64,000 nt of DNA from an uncultured Bacteroidota bacterium (GCA_903938445.1 CAJADG010000052.1:1-64000), one strand, 5' to 3'. Counted from the stretch's first letter, positions 43,856 through 55,215 are shown. Notes: generated from the sequence alone by a model not told the origin. Made by a program: numbers and translations.

Positions 43856-44128
43856 CTATGCTTCAGTCAAAGAGATCTTTTGAACCTCTTCATATAATTT
43901 TTGAGAGTCGTGGGTTAATTTATCAAATTGAATATCTAACTGAGGAATTAATTCTAATAAAGTATTAATTCTAGCTTCTAAATTCAAGAATTTATTCAAC
44001 ACAACAATTCTCTTTGATTCTAATAAACACCAACCGCTCTGAAAATTACCTCTTTCGTATCTTACAACGAACTCTGATTCTCCTAAAATATCTTCTAACT
44101 TATTTAATGTAGTTTGAGTCAATTTCAT
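43856..44128 (-). CDS. conserved hypothetical protein
   Basis: MKLTQTTLNKLEDILGESEFVVRYERGNFQSGWCLLESKRIVVLNKFLNLEARINTLLELI; internal Met 44128 preferred. Confidence 0.7.
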   Translation of the reverse strand: MKLTQTTLNKLEDILGESEFVVRYERGNFQSGWCLLESKRIVVLNKFLNLEARINTLLELIPQLDIQFDKLTHDSQKLYEEVQKISLTEA

Positions 44129-44250
44129 AATTATGCATTGATTTATAGGGTAGTAAGTGGACATACAAATATAGTTTTTTAGCAAACTAAGCTGGTAAAT
44201 AAGGCCTAGTAGTTATTCACATTTCGTACCTTTACCAACACTCATTTTAT

Positions 44251-45480
44251 ATGGCTTTTACACATCGAAAAATTATAAATGACCCGGTACATGGTTTTAT
44301 AACCATCAATGAACCGCTCATTTTTGAAATTATTAGTCATCCTTTTTACCAAAGATTAAGGAGAATTCAGCAAATGGCTTTAGCGCAGTTGGTTTACCCA
44401 GGCGCTGTTCACACTCGCTTACATCATTCATTAGGTGCCTACCATTTAATGTGTATTGCCATCAATGAATTAAAAGATAAGGGGATTGAAATCACAGAAG
44501 AAGAAGCGACTGCAGCAAAAGCTGCAATTCTTTTACACGATATTGGACATGGCCCTTATTCACATGCATTAGAAAAAGTACTATTAAAAGGCATTAATCA
44601 CGAAGACATTTCCTTAGCGATTATGCATAGCCTAAATGAAGATGTGAATCCAAAATTAAAAGGCCAATTAACACTTGCTATCAAAATATTCACCAACCAA
44701 TATTCTAAGCAATTCTTACACCAATTAATAAGTGGGCAATTAGATGTAGACAGGCTAGATTATTTATCTCGTGATAGCTTCTTTACTGGCGTAAGTGAAG
44801 GTGTTGTTGGTTATGAAAGAATTTTAAAAATGTTGACAGTTAGAGATAACGAATTAGTAGTGGAAGAAAAAGGAATTAACAGCGTTGAGAAATTTTTGTT
44901 GTCACGAAGATTAATGTACTGGCAAGTGTACCGACATAAAACAGTAGTGGCAAGTGAAAATATGTTGGTTAAAATTATTGAACGTGTACAATTTTTATTT
45001 TCAGAAAAAAATAACTCCGTTCAAACGGGTGGTTTACTTGATTATATTTTAAGCAATCCTGAAATTCAATTAGCCGATTTAGATTTAAACGCTTACTGTA
45101 ATTTAGATGATACTGATATCCTATTTGCTATTAAAAAATGGCAAAATAATGAAGATCCCATTTTGTCCATTTTATGCAAAGGGCTTTTAAATAGAAAATG
45201 TTTTAAATGCCAAATACAATCTGAACCCATTAATGATTCGGTTTGGACTACTGCATTCAATAAGACTAAGTTAGCTTTCCCCTTTAATGATAAAGATTTG
45301 GCATTCTTATGTTTTAAAGGAACTGTTTCCAATACTTTATATAAGAATGACAATGAAACCATTAAAATTTTGCTAAAATCGGGCGAAATAGCCAATATTT
45401 CGGCTATCCAGAACGCAATAATTGTGGAAAGTCTTTCTGCCCCCGTGAAAAAATTTTACATTTGTTCACTTAACGAATAA
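44251..45480 (+). CDS. HD domain phosphohydrolase (dGTPase/SAMHD1-like)
   Basis: RKIINDPVHGFITI, FYQRLRRIQQMALAQLVYPGAVHTRLHHSLGAYHL, AILLHDIGHGPYSHALE, DVDRLDYLSRDSFFTGVSEG. Confidence 0.92.
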   Translation: MAFTHRKIINDPVHGFITINEPLIFEIISHPFYQRLRRIQQMALAQLVYPGAVHTRLHHSLGAYHLMCIAINELKDKGIEITEEEATAAKAAILLHDIGHGPYSHALEKVLLKGINHEDISLAIMHSLNEDVNPKLKGQLTLAIKIFTNQYSKQFLHQLISGQLDVDRLDYLSRDSFFTGVSEGVVGYERILKMLTVRDNELVVEEKGINSVEKFLLSRRLMYWQVYRHKTVVASENMLVKIIERVQFLFSEKNNSVQTGGLLDYILSNPEIQLADLDLNAYCNLDDTDILFAIKKWQNNEDPILSILCKGLLNRKCFKCQIQSEPINDSVWTTAFNKTKLAFPFNDKDLAFLCFKGTVSNTLYKNDNETIKILLKSGEIANISAIQNAIIVESLSAPVKKFYICSLNE

Positions 45481-45502
45481 CCCCCCATTCAAAATTTAAC
45501 GA

Positions 45503-46549
45503 ATGTTACAATTTAGTGCCCAACAGATTGCAATGATGATTCAAGGAAAAGTGGAAGGTGATGCATCTGTTTCCGTAACTCAATTTGGTAAAATAGAAGA
45601 AGCTAAAAATGGAGAAATTTCTTTTTTAGCCAATCCTAAATACGAAGAGTTTTTATACACTACGCAAGCAAGTATTATTATTGTTAATGATAGTTTGATT
45701 TTAAAACAACCTATTGCAGCTACTTTATTAAGGGTGCCTGATGCCTATGCTGCATTTGCAACTTTGCTTACTAAATACCAAGCATTGAAAACTGAAAATT
45801 TAGTGGGTATTCAAACGCAATCTTATATTTCTAGCTCAGCACAACTTGGCGAAAACCATTTTGTGGCTGCATTTGCGCATATTGGGGAAAATGTAAAATT
45901 GGGTAACAATGTAAAAGTATATCCCAATGTAGTGATTGGTGAAAATGTAAAAATTGGAGACAATGTTATTTTACATCCTGGTGTGGTCATTTATGCAGAC
46001 TGTGTATTAGGAAATAATATTACGATTCACTCAGGTGCTGTGATTGGTAGTGATGGTTTTGGATTTGCGCCAACAGCAGATGGTAGTTTTCAAAAAGTAC
46101 CTCAATTAGGAAATGTAATTATTGAAGATTTTGTGGAAGTAGGATCTAATACCACCATAGATAGAGCAACAATTGGATCAACAATAATACGCAAAGGCGT
46201 TAAGCTAGATAATTTAGTCCAGATAGCACATAATGTAGAAGTGGGATCCAATACCGTTATTGCTGCACAAACCGGCATAAGTGGAAGTACAAAAGTTGGA
46301 AAAGGTGTCATGATGGGTGGTCAAGTGGGAACCGCTGGTCATTTAAGCATTGCCGATGGGGTAAAGGTTGCGGGCAGAAGTGGCATTACTAAGACCATCT
46401 CTAAGGAAAACTCAGTGATTACTGGATACCCTGCTACTGACCATAATACAGCATTAAGAGCCCAAGTACAAGTAAAAAACCTTCCAAATCTCGAAAAAAG
46501 GGTTAAAGAATTGGAAATATTGGTCGCTCAACTGACTCAAAAAGGCTAA
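45503..46549 (+). CDS. lpxD: UDP-3-O-(3-hydroxymyristoyl)glucosamine N-acyltransferase
   Basis: Hexapeptide repeats; [52 protein letters not shown]. Confidence 0.96.
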   Translation: MLQFSAQQIAMMIQGKVEGDASVSVTQFGKIEEAKNGEISFLANPKYEEFLYTTQASIIIVNDSLILKQPIAATLLRVPDAYAAFATLLTKYQALKTENLVGIQTQSYISSSAQLGENHFVAAFAHIGENVKLGNNVKVYPNVVIGENVKIGDNVILHPGVVIYADCVLGNNITIHSGAVIGSDGFGFAPTADGSFQKVPQLGNVIIEDFVEVGSNTTIDRATIGSTIIRKGVKLDNLVQIAHNVEVGSNTVIAAQTGISGSTKVGKGVMMGGQVGTAGHLSIADGVKVAGRSGITKTISKENSVITGYPATDHNTALRAQVQVKNLPNLEKRVKELEILVAQLTQKG

Positions 46550-46609
46550 TTAGCTTAAATTTGCTGAAAATCATTGCTTTAAGTTAATAAAGCATAATAA
46601 TACCTTCTT

Positions 46610-48019
46610 ATGGATCAACATTTTAATCCAGACAAACAGCATACACTAGTTAATAGCATTAGCATTAGTGGCACTGGTTTACATACAGGCGTTTTGGTTG
46701 ACATGAAATTATTGCCAGCCAACCCTGGTTTTGGCATTCAATTTCAAAGAGTAGATTTACCCAATAACCCCATTATAAAAGCGGATTGTGATTTAGTAAC
46801 GGATACTAGCCGTGGCACCACTTTACAGGTAGGTGATGCTAAAGTGAGCACCGTTGAACATATTTTAGCCGCATTAGTTGGAAGCGGGGTGGATAATGTT
46901 TTGATTGAAGTAAACGGACCAGAAATTCCAATTATGGATGGCAGCTCAGCTCCATTTATTGAATTGATTGAATCAACTGGTGTATTGGAACAAGACGCGG
47001 CAAAAGCTTGGTATAGTATTGATGAAAATATTTTTCATTATGACGAAGCTAAGCGTGTTGAAATGGTTGCGCTTCCTGCATTAGATTATCAGATCACCAC
47101 TTTAATTGATTTTAATAGTCCAGTACTTGGAACACAACATGCTGCACTTACAACCATTAAAGATTTTAAAGCAGAGATATCTCCTTGTCGTACTTTTTGT
47201 TTCTTACATGAATTAGAAGCCTTATTAAAACACGACTTAATTAAAGGTGGTGATATCAATAATGCCATTGTGGTGGTTGATAAACCAGTGACTGATGAGG
47301 AAATGAGTAGATTAGCAAAGGTATTTAAGCGTGAGAAAATTGAGGTAAAAAGCGAAGGCTATTTAAATAATTTAGAATTAAGATTTCCAAACGAGCCTGC
47401 TAGACATAAATTATTAGATGTGGTAGGTGATTTAGCGTTGATTGGTTACCCAATTAAAGCACGTATCATTGCCAACAGACCAGGTCATAGTAGCAATGTT
47501 GAATTTGCTAAAAAAATTAAACAATACATCAAAAAAAACAAACACGTTAAAGATGTACCTGTTTATAATCCTGCATTAACACCTGTTTTCAATTTAGAAC
47601 AAATTGAAAAACTATTACCACATAGATATCCATTTTTATTCGTTGATAAAATCATTGAATTAACAGACACCGTCATTGTAGGTGTTAAGAATGTAACATT
47701 TAATGAATGGTTTTTCCCAGGACACTTTCCTAATAATCCAGTTATGCCAGGTGTTTTACAAATTGAAGCATTGGCACAAACCGGAGGCATTCTATGTATC
47801 AATGCAATGCCAGAGGGAAAATATGATACTTATTTTTTAAAGATCGATAATTGTAAATTCAAACAAATGGTAAAACCTGGTGATACCATGTTGTTGAAGA
47901 TGGAATTAACTGCTCCTATTCGTAGAGGAATTTGCGAAATGAGAGGAACAGTATATGTAGGAGGCAAAGTTGCAACTGAAGCGGACTTAGTAGCACAGGT
48001 TGTAAAAAGAGCCGATTAA
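46610..48019 (+). CDS. lpxC/fabZ: bifunctional UDP-3-O-acyl-N-acetylglucosamine deacetylase / 3-hydroxyacyl-ACP dehydratase
   Basis: LpxC motifs (STVEHILAALVGSGVDNVLIEVNGPEIPIMDGSSAPF; SPCRTFCFLHELEALL) then FabZ (LLPHRYPFLFVDKIIEL, FPGHFPNNPVMPGVLQIEALAQTGG). Confidence 0.96.
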   Translation: MDQHFNPDKQHTLVNSISISGTGLHTGVLVDMKLLPANPGFGIQFQRVDLPNNPIIKADCDLVTDTSRGTTLQVGDAKVSTVEHILAALVGSGVDNVLIEVNGPEIPIMDGSSAPFIELIESTGVLEQDAAKAWYSIDENIFHYDEAKRVEMVALPALDYQITTLIDFNSPVLGTQHAALTTIKDFKAEISPCRTFCFLHELEALLKHDLIKGGDINNAIVVVDKPVTDEEMSRLAKVFKREKIEVKSEGYLNNLELRFPNEPARHKLLDVVGDLALIGYPIKARIIANRPGHSSNVEFAKKIKQYIKKNKHVKDVPVYNPALTPVFNLEQIEKLLPHRYPFLFVDKIIELTDTVIVGVKNVTFNEWFFPGHFPNNPVMPGVLQIEALAQTGGILCINAMPEGKYDTYFLKIDNCKFKQMVKPGDTMLLKMELTAPIRRGICEMRGTVYVGGKVATEADLVAQVVKRAD

Positions 48020-48039
48020 AAAATTAAATAGAAAAAACT

Positions 48040-48837
48040 ATGACGCATCCATTTACTTATATCGACCCTAATGCAAAAATTGCAAACAATGTTAAGATTG
48101 ATCCATTTACGGTAATTCATAGTGAGGTGGTGATTGGGGAAGGCACTTGGATTGGCAGTAATGTAACCATTATGAATGGCACTAAAATTGGAAAAAATTG
48201 TCGCATATTTCCGGGAGCAGTAATCGGTGCAGATCCTCAGGATTTAAAATTTAATGGTGAAAAAACTTCTGTTGAAATTGGTGATGGCGTAACCATTAGA
48301 GAGTTTGTAACCATTAACAGAGGTACTAGTGATCGTTGGATTACCAAAGTGGGTAATAACTGTTTAATTATGGCTTACAGTCATATTGCACACGACTGTA
48401 TTATTGGCAATAACTGTATTTTAAGTAATAGCGTTCAAATTGCAGGTCACGTAACATTAGGTGATTATGCGTGGATTGCAGGTGTGAGTGCGGTACATCA
48501 ATTTGTAAATATTGGACAGCACGCTTACATCGCTGGAGGTAGCTTGGTGAGTAAGGATGTTCCTCCCTATATTAAAGCGGTTCGTAATCCTTTAAGTTAC
48601 GGTGGTGTGAATAGTGTTGGTCTTAAAAGAAGAGGATTTGATTTAGAAAAAATCAATCATATTTTAGATATCTATCGTTATATATTCAATAAAGGCATGA
48701 ACACCACACAAGCTTTAGAATTTATTGAAGAAGAATTACCAGCAACTGATGAACGTGATGAGATTGTTACATTCATTAGAGATAGCGGTCGCGGAATTAT
48801 TAAGAAATTTGGCAAAGGAGCAGTAGACGAAGATTAA
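48040..48837 (+). CDS. lpxA: acyl-ACP--UDP-N-acetylglucosamine O-acyltransferase
   Basis: Hexapeptide repeats; GADPQDLKFNGEKTSVEIGDGVTIREFVTINRGT, SYGGVNSVGLKRRGF. Confidence 0.96.
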   Translation: MTHPFTYIDPNAKIANNVKIDPFTVIHSEVVIGEGTWIGSNVTIMNGTKIGKNCRIFPGAVIGADPQDLKFNGEKTSVEIGDGVTIREFVTINRGTSDRWITKVGNNCLIMAYSHIAHDCIIGNNCILSNSVQIAGHVTLGDYAWIAGVSAVHQFVNIGQHAYIAGGSLVSKDVPPYIKAVRNPLSYGGVNSVGLKRRGFDLEKINHILDIYRYIFNKGMNTTQALEFIEEELPATDERDEIVTFIRDSGRGIIKKFGKGAVDED

Positions 48838-48839
48838 TT

Positions 48840-49466
48840 ATGGTAACCATCAGCCTCAATGAAGCGGGAAAAAGATTCAATAAAGATTGGATTTTTAAAG
48901 ACCTGAATTATACTTTTGAAATGGGGCAACATTATGCATTAATCGGCAATAATGGATCAGGGAAAAGTACCCTATTACAAGTAATTGCTGGTTATGCAAG
49001 TTTATCCAAAGGGAATATTAGCTGGGGAGAATATGACACCAACTCTATTTACCAACAAATAAGTATAGCAGCTCCCTACTTAGAATTAATTGAAGAGTTT
49101 ACCACCATTGAACAAATTGAATTTCACGAAAAATTCAAACCATTAAGTGGCGAATTTACGCATGAACAAATTATAGAATTAGTAGGATTAAAAGCAGCCG
49201 CTGAAAAACAAATCAGATATTTTAGTAGCGGGATGAAGCAACGATTAAAATTAGCATTGGCTATTTTTTCTGATACCCCAATTTTATTATTAGACGAGCC
49301 TTGCAGTAATTTGGATAAAGAAGGATATGCATTATACCAAACAATGATTTACAAGTATGCAATGAATAAATTAATCATTGTTGGCAGTAATGACCCCCAG
49401 GAATATACATTTTGCAATACCCAGATTAATTTAATGGATTACAAAGTAGCTGGAAATAATAACTAG
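48840..49466 (+). CDS. ABC transporter ATP-binding protein
   Basis: Walker A GNNGSGKSTLL, signature-like YFSSGMKQRLKLALAI, Walker B ILLLDEPCSNLD. Confidence 0.9.
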   Translation: MVTISLNEAGKRFNKDWIFKDLNYTFEMGQHYALIGNNGSGKSTLLQVIAGYASLSKGNISWGEYDTNSIYQQISIAAPYLELIEEFTTIEQIEFHEKFKPLSGEFTHEQIIELVGLKAAAEKQIRYFSSGMKQRLKLALAIFSDTPILLLDEPCSNLDKEGYALYQTMIYKYAMNKLIIVGSNDPQEYTFCNTQINLMDYKVAGNNN

Positions 49467-49491
49467 GGCTATTGCTTTTAAGTAAACAGAA

Positions 49492-50706
49492 TTAACTTCT
49501 ACTCGCAATTAATAAATTCAAATCAGTAAATTTTAACTGGAATTTTTCACTGATATAAAAATCAGTAAGCGCTCCTTTGTATAAATAAATGCCTTCTCTC
49601 AAATGTACTTGTTGCCAAATAATTTCTTCCAAACCACCTTGGTCTCCTACCTGAATTAACAATGGCATTAATACATTGCTGATCGCTTGACTTGCAGTGC
49701 GTGCAAAACCACTAGGGATATTAGGTACCCCGTAATGAATTACATTGTGCTTTGTAATCACTGGATGTTCATGATTGGTTAATTCACTTGTTTCAAAACA
49801 ACCTCCTCTATCAATGGCAACATCAATAATGATACTGCCTGGACGCATTGCAGCTACCATTTCCTCGGTTACAACAATGGGTGCGCGACCTATTTCGTTT
49901 CGCAAAGCACCAACCGCAACTTCACAGGTTTTTAATTGCTTCGCTAAAATTTTAGGCTCTAATACACTGGTCCAAACTCTTTGACCTAAATTGTTTTGTA
50001 AACGTTGTAGACGAGAAACATTGTTATCAAATACTTTCACACTTGCACCCAAAGCTAATGCGTTACGGGTTGCAAATTCACCAATAATATCTGCTCCAAT
50101 AATAACCACCTTCGTTGGAGGCACACCACTAATACCCCCCAATAGCACTCCTTTTCCCTGATTAAAATTGCTTAAGTATTGACCTGCTATTAACATCACC
50201 GCACTACCTGCAATTTCTCCCATACTTCTTAAAATGGGATAATTTTGATTTTCATCTTTAATATTTTCAATAGCTAATGCGGTGATTTTTTTAGCCATTA
50301 ATTTTTCAACCAACTCTTTTTTTAGTGCAGACAAATGCAACGGAGAAATAATAATTTGATGCATTTGTAAAAAAGGTAAATCAGCTTCCACTGGAGGTGC
50401 TGTTTTTACCAAGATAGGACACTTATATACTTCTTCTTTTTCAAAAACAATGCGCGCTCCTGCTTCGGCATAATCATGATCGGTATACCTACTTCCATCC
50501 CCTGCACCCGACTCTACCATTACCTCATGTCCATTGGCAACCAATACGCCCACTGCATCGGGTATTAATCCAATTCTATTTTCCTGAAATGCAATTTCTT
50601 TGGGAATACCAATTAATAATGGTTTAGAACGATGCGGGATGTCCAATACTTCCTCCTGTGTTTCATAGGAAAAGGAACTGGAAATTTGTGGCTTAAGGAC
50701 ACTCAT
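49492..50706 (-). CDS. ald: alanine dehydrogenase
   Basis: IGIPKEIAFQENRIGLIPDAVGVLVANGHEVMVESGAGDGSRYTDHDYAEAGA, KVVIIGADIIGEFATRNALALGASVKVFD, VDVAIDRGGCFETS-like IIDVAIDRGGCFETSELTNHEHP. Confidence 0.87.
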   Translation of the reverse strand: MSVLKPQISSSFSYETQEEVLDIPHRSKPLLIGIPKEIAFQENRIGLIPDAVGVLVANGHEVMVESGAGDGSRYTDHDYAEAGARIVFEKEEVYKCPILVKTAPPVEADLPFLQMHQIIISPLHLSALKKELVEKLMAKKITALAIENIKDENQNYPILRSMGEIAGSAVMLIAGQYLSNFNQGKGVLLGGISGVPPTKVVIIGADIIGEFATRNALALGASVKVFDNNVSRLQRLQNNLGQRVWTSVLEPKILAKQLKTCEVAVGALRNEIGRAPIVVTEEMVAAMRPGSIIIDVAIDRGGCFETSELTNHEHPVITKHNVIHYGVPNIPSGFARTASQAISNVLMPLLIQVGDQGGLEEIIWQQVHLREGIYLYKGALTDFYISEKFQLKFTDLNLLIASRS

Positions 50707-50717
50707 ATTGCATGTTT

Positions 50718-51128
50718 TTATGAAGGTATAAAAATCCTTCTATGTTCAGGATCTAATATTTCAATTTCTAATTTAACGGTATGTTCATTTAATAAGCCAG
50801 GTGCTTTTTCGGGCCATTCAATGAAACATAAATCCGCGTCATCCATGGCAGCTTCCACCCCTGTTCTAATAGCCTCCGCCTCATCTTCCAAACGATACCA
50901 ATCCATATGGTAAATCATTTTGCCATTGGCCTCATATTGATTCATAATGGCAAAAGTGGGACTTGAACCAGCATCCTCAACACCCAACTGTTTGCATATT
51001 TGGCTAATTAAAGTGGTTTTGCCTGCCCCCATGGGTGCAAAAAATGCCCAGACTGTTCTTGTTCCATGCATTTTTATCAATTTGGCAGCAACCGATTCAA
51101 TTTGGTCCAAAGTATAAATCATATCCAT
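50718..51128 (-). CDS. tsaE: tRNA threonylcarbamoyladenosine biosynthesis ATPase TsaE
   Basis: FFAPMGAGKTTLISQICKQLGV, SSPTFAIMNQYEA, YHMDWYRLE, CFIEWPEKAPGLL. Confidence 0.95.
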   Translation of the reverse strand: MDMIYTLDQIESVAAKLIKMHGTRTVWAFFAPMGAGKTTLISQICKQLGVEDAGSSPTFAIMNQYEANGKMIYHMDWYRLEDEAEAIRTGVEAAMDDADLCFIEWPEKAPGLLNEHTVKLEIEILDPEHRRIFIPS

Positions 51129-51232
51129 TCCTCAAAGATACAGCAAGTATTATAATGCCAAAATCAGAAATCTTAAAAGGGTCGTACCTTTATAGTGGAA
51201 TCACATTTTTTGTCATTTCAAAAAGAAACACT

Positions 51233-53404
51233 ATGGAACATATACAATTAAAAGTAGACGGAATGAGTTGCACCAACTGTGCACTTTCTATACATAAATA
51301 TTTAGAAAATCAAGGTGCTATTGAACCCAGAGTAAGTTTTATGGAGGGCGAAGTTCAATTTGATTTACCGGCCAATTTGAAAAAAGAAAATTTAGTAAAA
51401 GGAATAACTAATTTAGGTTACAAAGTGCGCGGGCAGGAAGAAGCTACTCCCAAAAAGAAATGGTTAGACAATAATAAAGAGCGCGCCATTTTCTGTTTAA
51501 TTTTTACAATTCCATTGGTGGGTCATATGTTGCCAGGCATTCATAATATTCCCGGCATTCACATTTTCATGAACCCCTATTTACAATTGGCCTTAACCCT
51601 TCCTGTATTTTTTGTAGGAATGGGCTATTTTGGAAAGAGCGCTTGGAATAGTTTACTGAATGGCATTCCTAATATGAATGTTTTGGTAAGTATTGGTGCC
51701 CTCTCCAGTTTTGGCTATAGTTTATATGGAACTATTATTGGCCAGGGTATGGAGTTTGCCTATTATGAAACGACGGCAACTATTTTGACCCTTGTATTTT
51801 TTGGAAATTATTTAGAAGACGCTTCTATTGAATCCACACAGCGCGCTTTAAAAGATTTGGTGAAAGCACAAAAGGTAATGGCTAATATGATTGTGTTTGA
51901 TGAAAATCATAAAGAAATTTTATTCAATGTGGAAAGTGACACTTTAAAAGTAGGTGACTTGGTTTTAATTAATGCAGGAGAAACTATTCCCATGGATTGT
52001 AAAGTATTATGGGGCGAAGCGAATGTGAATGAATCTATTGTAACTGGCGAAAGTGTACCTGTGCATCGCAAAATCAATGATATTTTATTAGGTGGAAGTA
52101 CTATAGAAAACGGAACTGTAAAAGCCTATGTCACTGCTGTGGGCAATGATACAGTACTTGCGAATATTTTAAAAATGGTAAAAGCGGCACAGGGTGAAAA
52201 GCCCCCTGTTCAAATACTTGCAGATAAAATTTCAGCCATCTTTGTTCCATTGGTATTAAGTATTGCACTCATTACATTATTAGGTAATTACTTTTTTGCA
52301 CATAATGCCTCAGGAGCTAGTTTAGGATTTGGAAATAGCATGTTAAGAGCTATCGCCGTACTTGTTATTTCCTGTCCATGTGCAATGGGATTAGCCACCC
52401 CCGCTGCCATTGCTGTGGGATTAGGTCGTGGTGCAAGAAATGGAGTCATATTTAAAAATGCAAAAAGTTTAGAAACATTTAAAGATATTAAGCAGGTTGT
52501 ATTTGATAAAACAGGTACGCTCACAACTGGTCATTTTGAAATTGCAAATTTTAAAATAGTAGATACAAAAAATGATAGTGCTTCATTAAACGAGCAAGAT
52601 TTTAAAGCACTTGTTTATTCATTAGAAAGATATTCTAATCACCCTATTGCAAAATGTATAAGTGGAAGTTGGAAGACTAATACTACAAACAATTGGGCAA
52701 AAATTGAAGAGATCAAAGGATTGGGTATACAAGCAATAGATAAAGAAGGAAATGAATACTGGGCGGGTTCTTTTAAAACATTAATAAATCAAAATGCCGA
52801 AGATGGTCACAATATCTACATACAAAAAAACAATGAATTGATTGGATGGGTAGACGTTGCAGATCAAATAAGACCTGAAGCTAGAGAAGTGATTGAGACC
52901 TTGCATCGTCAAGGCATTCATACTATTTTATTAAGTGGAGACCGAAAAGAAAAATGTGAGATAGTTGGGAAAGCCTTGGGTATTCAAGAAATTATAAGTG
53001 AACAAAGTCCAGCTGATAAATTAGAAAAGTTAGCAGCTTTAACTGCCATTGCGCCAACTGCAATGGTAGGAGATGGTATTAATGACGCACCAGCATTAGC
53101 AAAAGCGACCATTGGTATTTCTTTAAGCAATGCTTCCCATATTGCTATTCAAAGCGCACAGGTTATTTTGATGAATCAAGGATTGAAAAATCTACCTATG
53201 TCTTTAGGTTTAGGGCGTCGCACTTATGAAACCATTAAAGAAAATTTAGCATGGGCATTTTCTTATAATATCATTGCTATTCCAGTAGCTGCGCTTGGAC
53301 TATTAGGCACTTGGGGACCCACCTACGGTGCATTAATTATGGGATTAAGCGATGTGGTTTTAGCCATCAACTCTCTTAGATTATTCAAAAAGAAATTAGT
53401 ATAA
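51233..53404 (+). CDS. copA: copper-type P1B ATPase
   Basis: HMA motif GMSCTNCALSI, TM motif SCPCAMGLATPAA, phosphorylation motif DKTGTLT, GDGINDAPALAKA. ATG 51233 preferred to ORF start 51035. Confidence 0.93.
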   Translation: MEHIQLKVDGMSCTNCALSIHKYLENQGAIEPRVSFMEGEVQFDLPANLKKENLVKGITNLGYKVRGQEEATPKKKWLDNNKERAIFCLIFTIPLVGHMLPGIHNIPGIHIFMNPYLQLALTLPVFFVGMGYFGKSAWNSLLNGIPNMNVLVSIGALSSFGYSLYGTIIGQGMEFAYYETTATILTLVFFGNYLEDASIESTQRALKDLVKAQKVMANMIVFDENHKEILFNVESDTLKVGDLVLINAGETIPMDCKVLWGEANVNESIVTGESVPVHRKINDILLGGSTIENGTVKAYVTAVGNDTVLANILKMVKAAQGEKPPVQILADKISAIFVPLVLSIALITLLGNYFFAHNASGASLGFGNSMLRAIAVLVISCPCAMGLATPAAIAVGLGRGARNGVIFKNAKSLETFKDIKQVVFDKTGTLTTGHFEIANFKIVDTKNDSASLNEQDFKALVYSLERYSNHPIAKCISGSWKTNTTNNWAKIEEIKGLGIQAIDKEGNEYWAGSFKTLINQNAEDGHNIYIQKNNELIGWVDVADQIRPEAREVIETLHRQGIHTILLSGDRKEKCEIVGKALGIQEIISEQSPADKLEKLAALTAIAPTAMVGDGINDAPALAKATIGISLSNASHIAIQSAQVILMNQGLKNLPMSLGLGRRTYETIKENLAWAFSYNIIAIPVAALGLLGTWGPTYGALIMGLSDVVLAINSLRLFKKKLV

Positions 53405-53410
53405 TCTTTT

Positions 53411-55123
53411 TTGGAATCAGCAGTAACCATATTAAAAAAGTATTGGGGGTATGAAAATTTCAGACCTCAGCAACTAGTTGTCATCAATAGTGTAGTTGAA
53501 AAAAAAGATACGCTAGCACTCCTACCAACAGGTGGCGGAAAATCTCTTTGCTTTCAAGTACCCACTTTAATGCAGGATGGTATTTGCTTGGTAATTAGTC
53601 CTTTACTTGCATTAATGCAGGATCAAGTAAAAGATTTACAATCCAAAAATATTCCATCCATTGCACTTGGCGGACAGTTAAGTGAGGAAGCACAGGCCGA
53701 AGTAATGGCAGCGGCCAAAAGAGGAAAATATAAATTCATTTATTGCTCTCCCGAAAAATTAGCACAGCAAAGTTTTCAAAATGAACTGAGTCAAATAAAA
53801 ATTACCTTGTTTGCAATTGATGAAGCACATTGTATTTCTCAATGGGGGTATGACTTTAGACCCCCCTACCGAAAATTAGGAATATTAAAAGAGCTTTTTC
53901 CTAATATTCCTATTTTGGCAATGACCGCATCTGCTATTCCGGTAGTACAAGAAGACATTGCTAAACAATTGGAATTTAAAAATGTCAACATTATCACCGA
54001 TAGTTTTTTAAGACCTAATTTAAAATACAGTATTCATAAAGTTCCTGTCAAAATACAAGTACTACGCACCATTTTAAATGAACTAAATGGTGCTGCTATT
54101 ATTTATTGCAATACTCGAAACAATGTTACACAACTAACACAATTATTGAATGCCTATGGATATCCTGTTGGTGAGTATCATGCGGGAATGCCAATCGAAG
54201 CAAGAAAAAAAGTACAGGCAAATTGGATGGCCAATATAACGCCCATTGTAGTTTGCACGAATGCATTTGGTATGGGAATTAATAAAGGCGACGTTCGTAA
54301 AGTAATTCATTATGACATTCCAAGTAGTTTAGAACAATATTATCAAGAGGCAGGTAGGGCTGGAAGAGATGGGCAATTTGCAGAAGCCATTTTATTGTAT
54401 CAACAAAGTGATTGGGATTATTGGCTTGAACTTCAAGAGAAAAAATATCCTAGCATTGAAGTTATCAAAAAAATATATCAAGACCTTGCAGACTTTGTAC
54501 AACTACCCGTGGGACTTGGAGAAAAACAACAATTTATATTTGACTTTGAAAATTTTTGTACCGTATTTAAATGGGATAAAATAATAGCACGCAATGCATT
54601 AAGTTGGATCCAACAAGAAGGGCATGTACGCTTTTCCGAATCAGCTTTCACTCCATCCATGGTACAGGTGCTTGGAGATAGATACACCATTGAACAATTT
54701 CAAAATGCGCATTATGAAGCAGGGATGGTATTACAAACATTGTTAAGAAGCTATGGTGGTATCTTAGATAGCCCACACTTTATCAATGAAAAACTAATTG
54801 CTGAATTATTGCAAAGAGATATCCCTTTTGTAATTGAACATTTGCAATTACTATCGCTTCACGGGATGATTAGTTTTGATCAAAAACAAAATCAGTCCGT
54901 TGTACAGTTTTTGTGGAATAGGAGCTCGGCTAGTTTTATGAAGATAGATTTTGATCATTACCAACTCATGAAAAAAGCCTTTATGGAGCGTATCAAGCAA
55001 TTTGTTGGCTATTTACAAGGGCAGCCCCCTATTTGCAGGAGTATCTATTTAGCTAAATACTTTGGGGAAAAAAGCCCAAAAGCTTGTGAAATTTGCGACA
55101 TTTGTTCAAGTACGAAGAAATAG
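53411..55123 (+). CDS. recQ: RecQ family ATP-dependent DNA helicase, TTG start
   Basis: LALLPTGGGKSLCFQVP, FAIDEAHCISQWGYDFRPPYRKL, GMGINKGDVRKVIHYDIPSSLEQYYQEAGRAGRDG, C-terminal CEICDIC. Confidence 0.92.
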   Translation: MESAVTILKKYWGYENFRPQQLVVINSVVEKKDTLALLPTGGGKSLCFQVPTLMQDGICLVISPLLALMQDQVKDLQSKNIPSIALGGQLSEEAQAEVMAAAKRGKYKFIYCSPEKLAQQSFQNELSQIKITLFAIDEAHCISQWGYDFRPPYRKLGILKELFPNIPILAMTASAIPVVQEDIAKQLEFKNVNIITDSFLRPNLKYSIHKVPVKIQVLRTILNELNGAAIIYCNTRNNVTQLTQLLNAYGYPVGEYHAGMPIEARKKVQANWMANITPIVVCTNAFGMGINKGDVRKVIHYDIPSSLEQYYQEAGRAGRDGQFAEAILLYQQSDWDYWLELQEKKYPSIEVIKKIYQDLADFVQLPVGLGEKQQFIFDFENFCTVFKWDKIIARNALSWIQQEGHVRFSESAFTPSMVQVLGDRYTIEQFQNAHYEAGMVLQTLLRSYGGILDSPHFINEKLIAELLQRDIPFVIEHLQLLSLHGMISFDQKQNQSVVQFLWNRSSASFMKIDFDHYQLMKKAFMERIKQFVGYLQGQPPICRSIYLAKYFGEKSPKACEICDICSSTKK

Positions 55124-55215
55124 GTATATTTTAACAAAACATTGGAAATGCTTTTTTTACTAAAAAAAGTAAAAATCGTTTCTTTACAATAAGCAACCAA
55201 TTAAAACGAAGTATT

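Noticed and set aside
46610-48019. LpxC-FabZ fusion as a novel gene fusion
   Set aside because: This fusion is already well known in Bacteroidota.
51035-51232. N-terminal extension of the copA ORF overlapping tsaE
   Set aside because: The extension is antisense to the TsaE N-terminus and a canonical HMA start (MEHIQLKVDGMSCTNC) is at 51233 with a -7-like box TACCTTTA just upstream.
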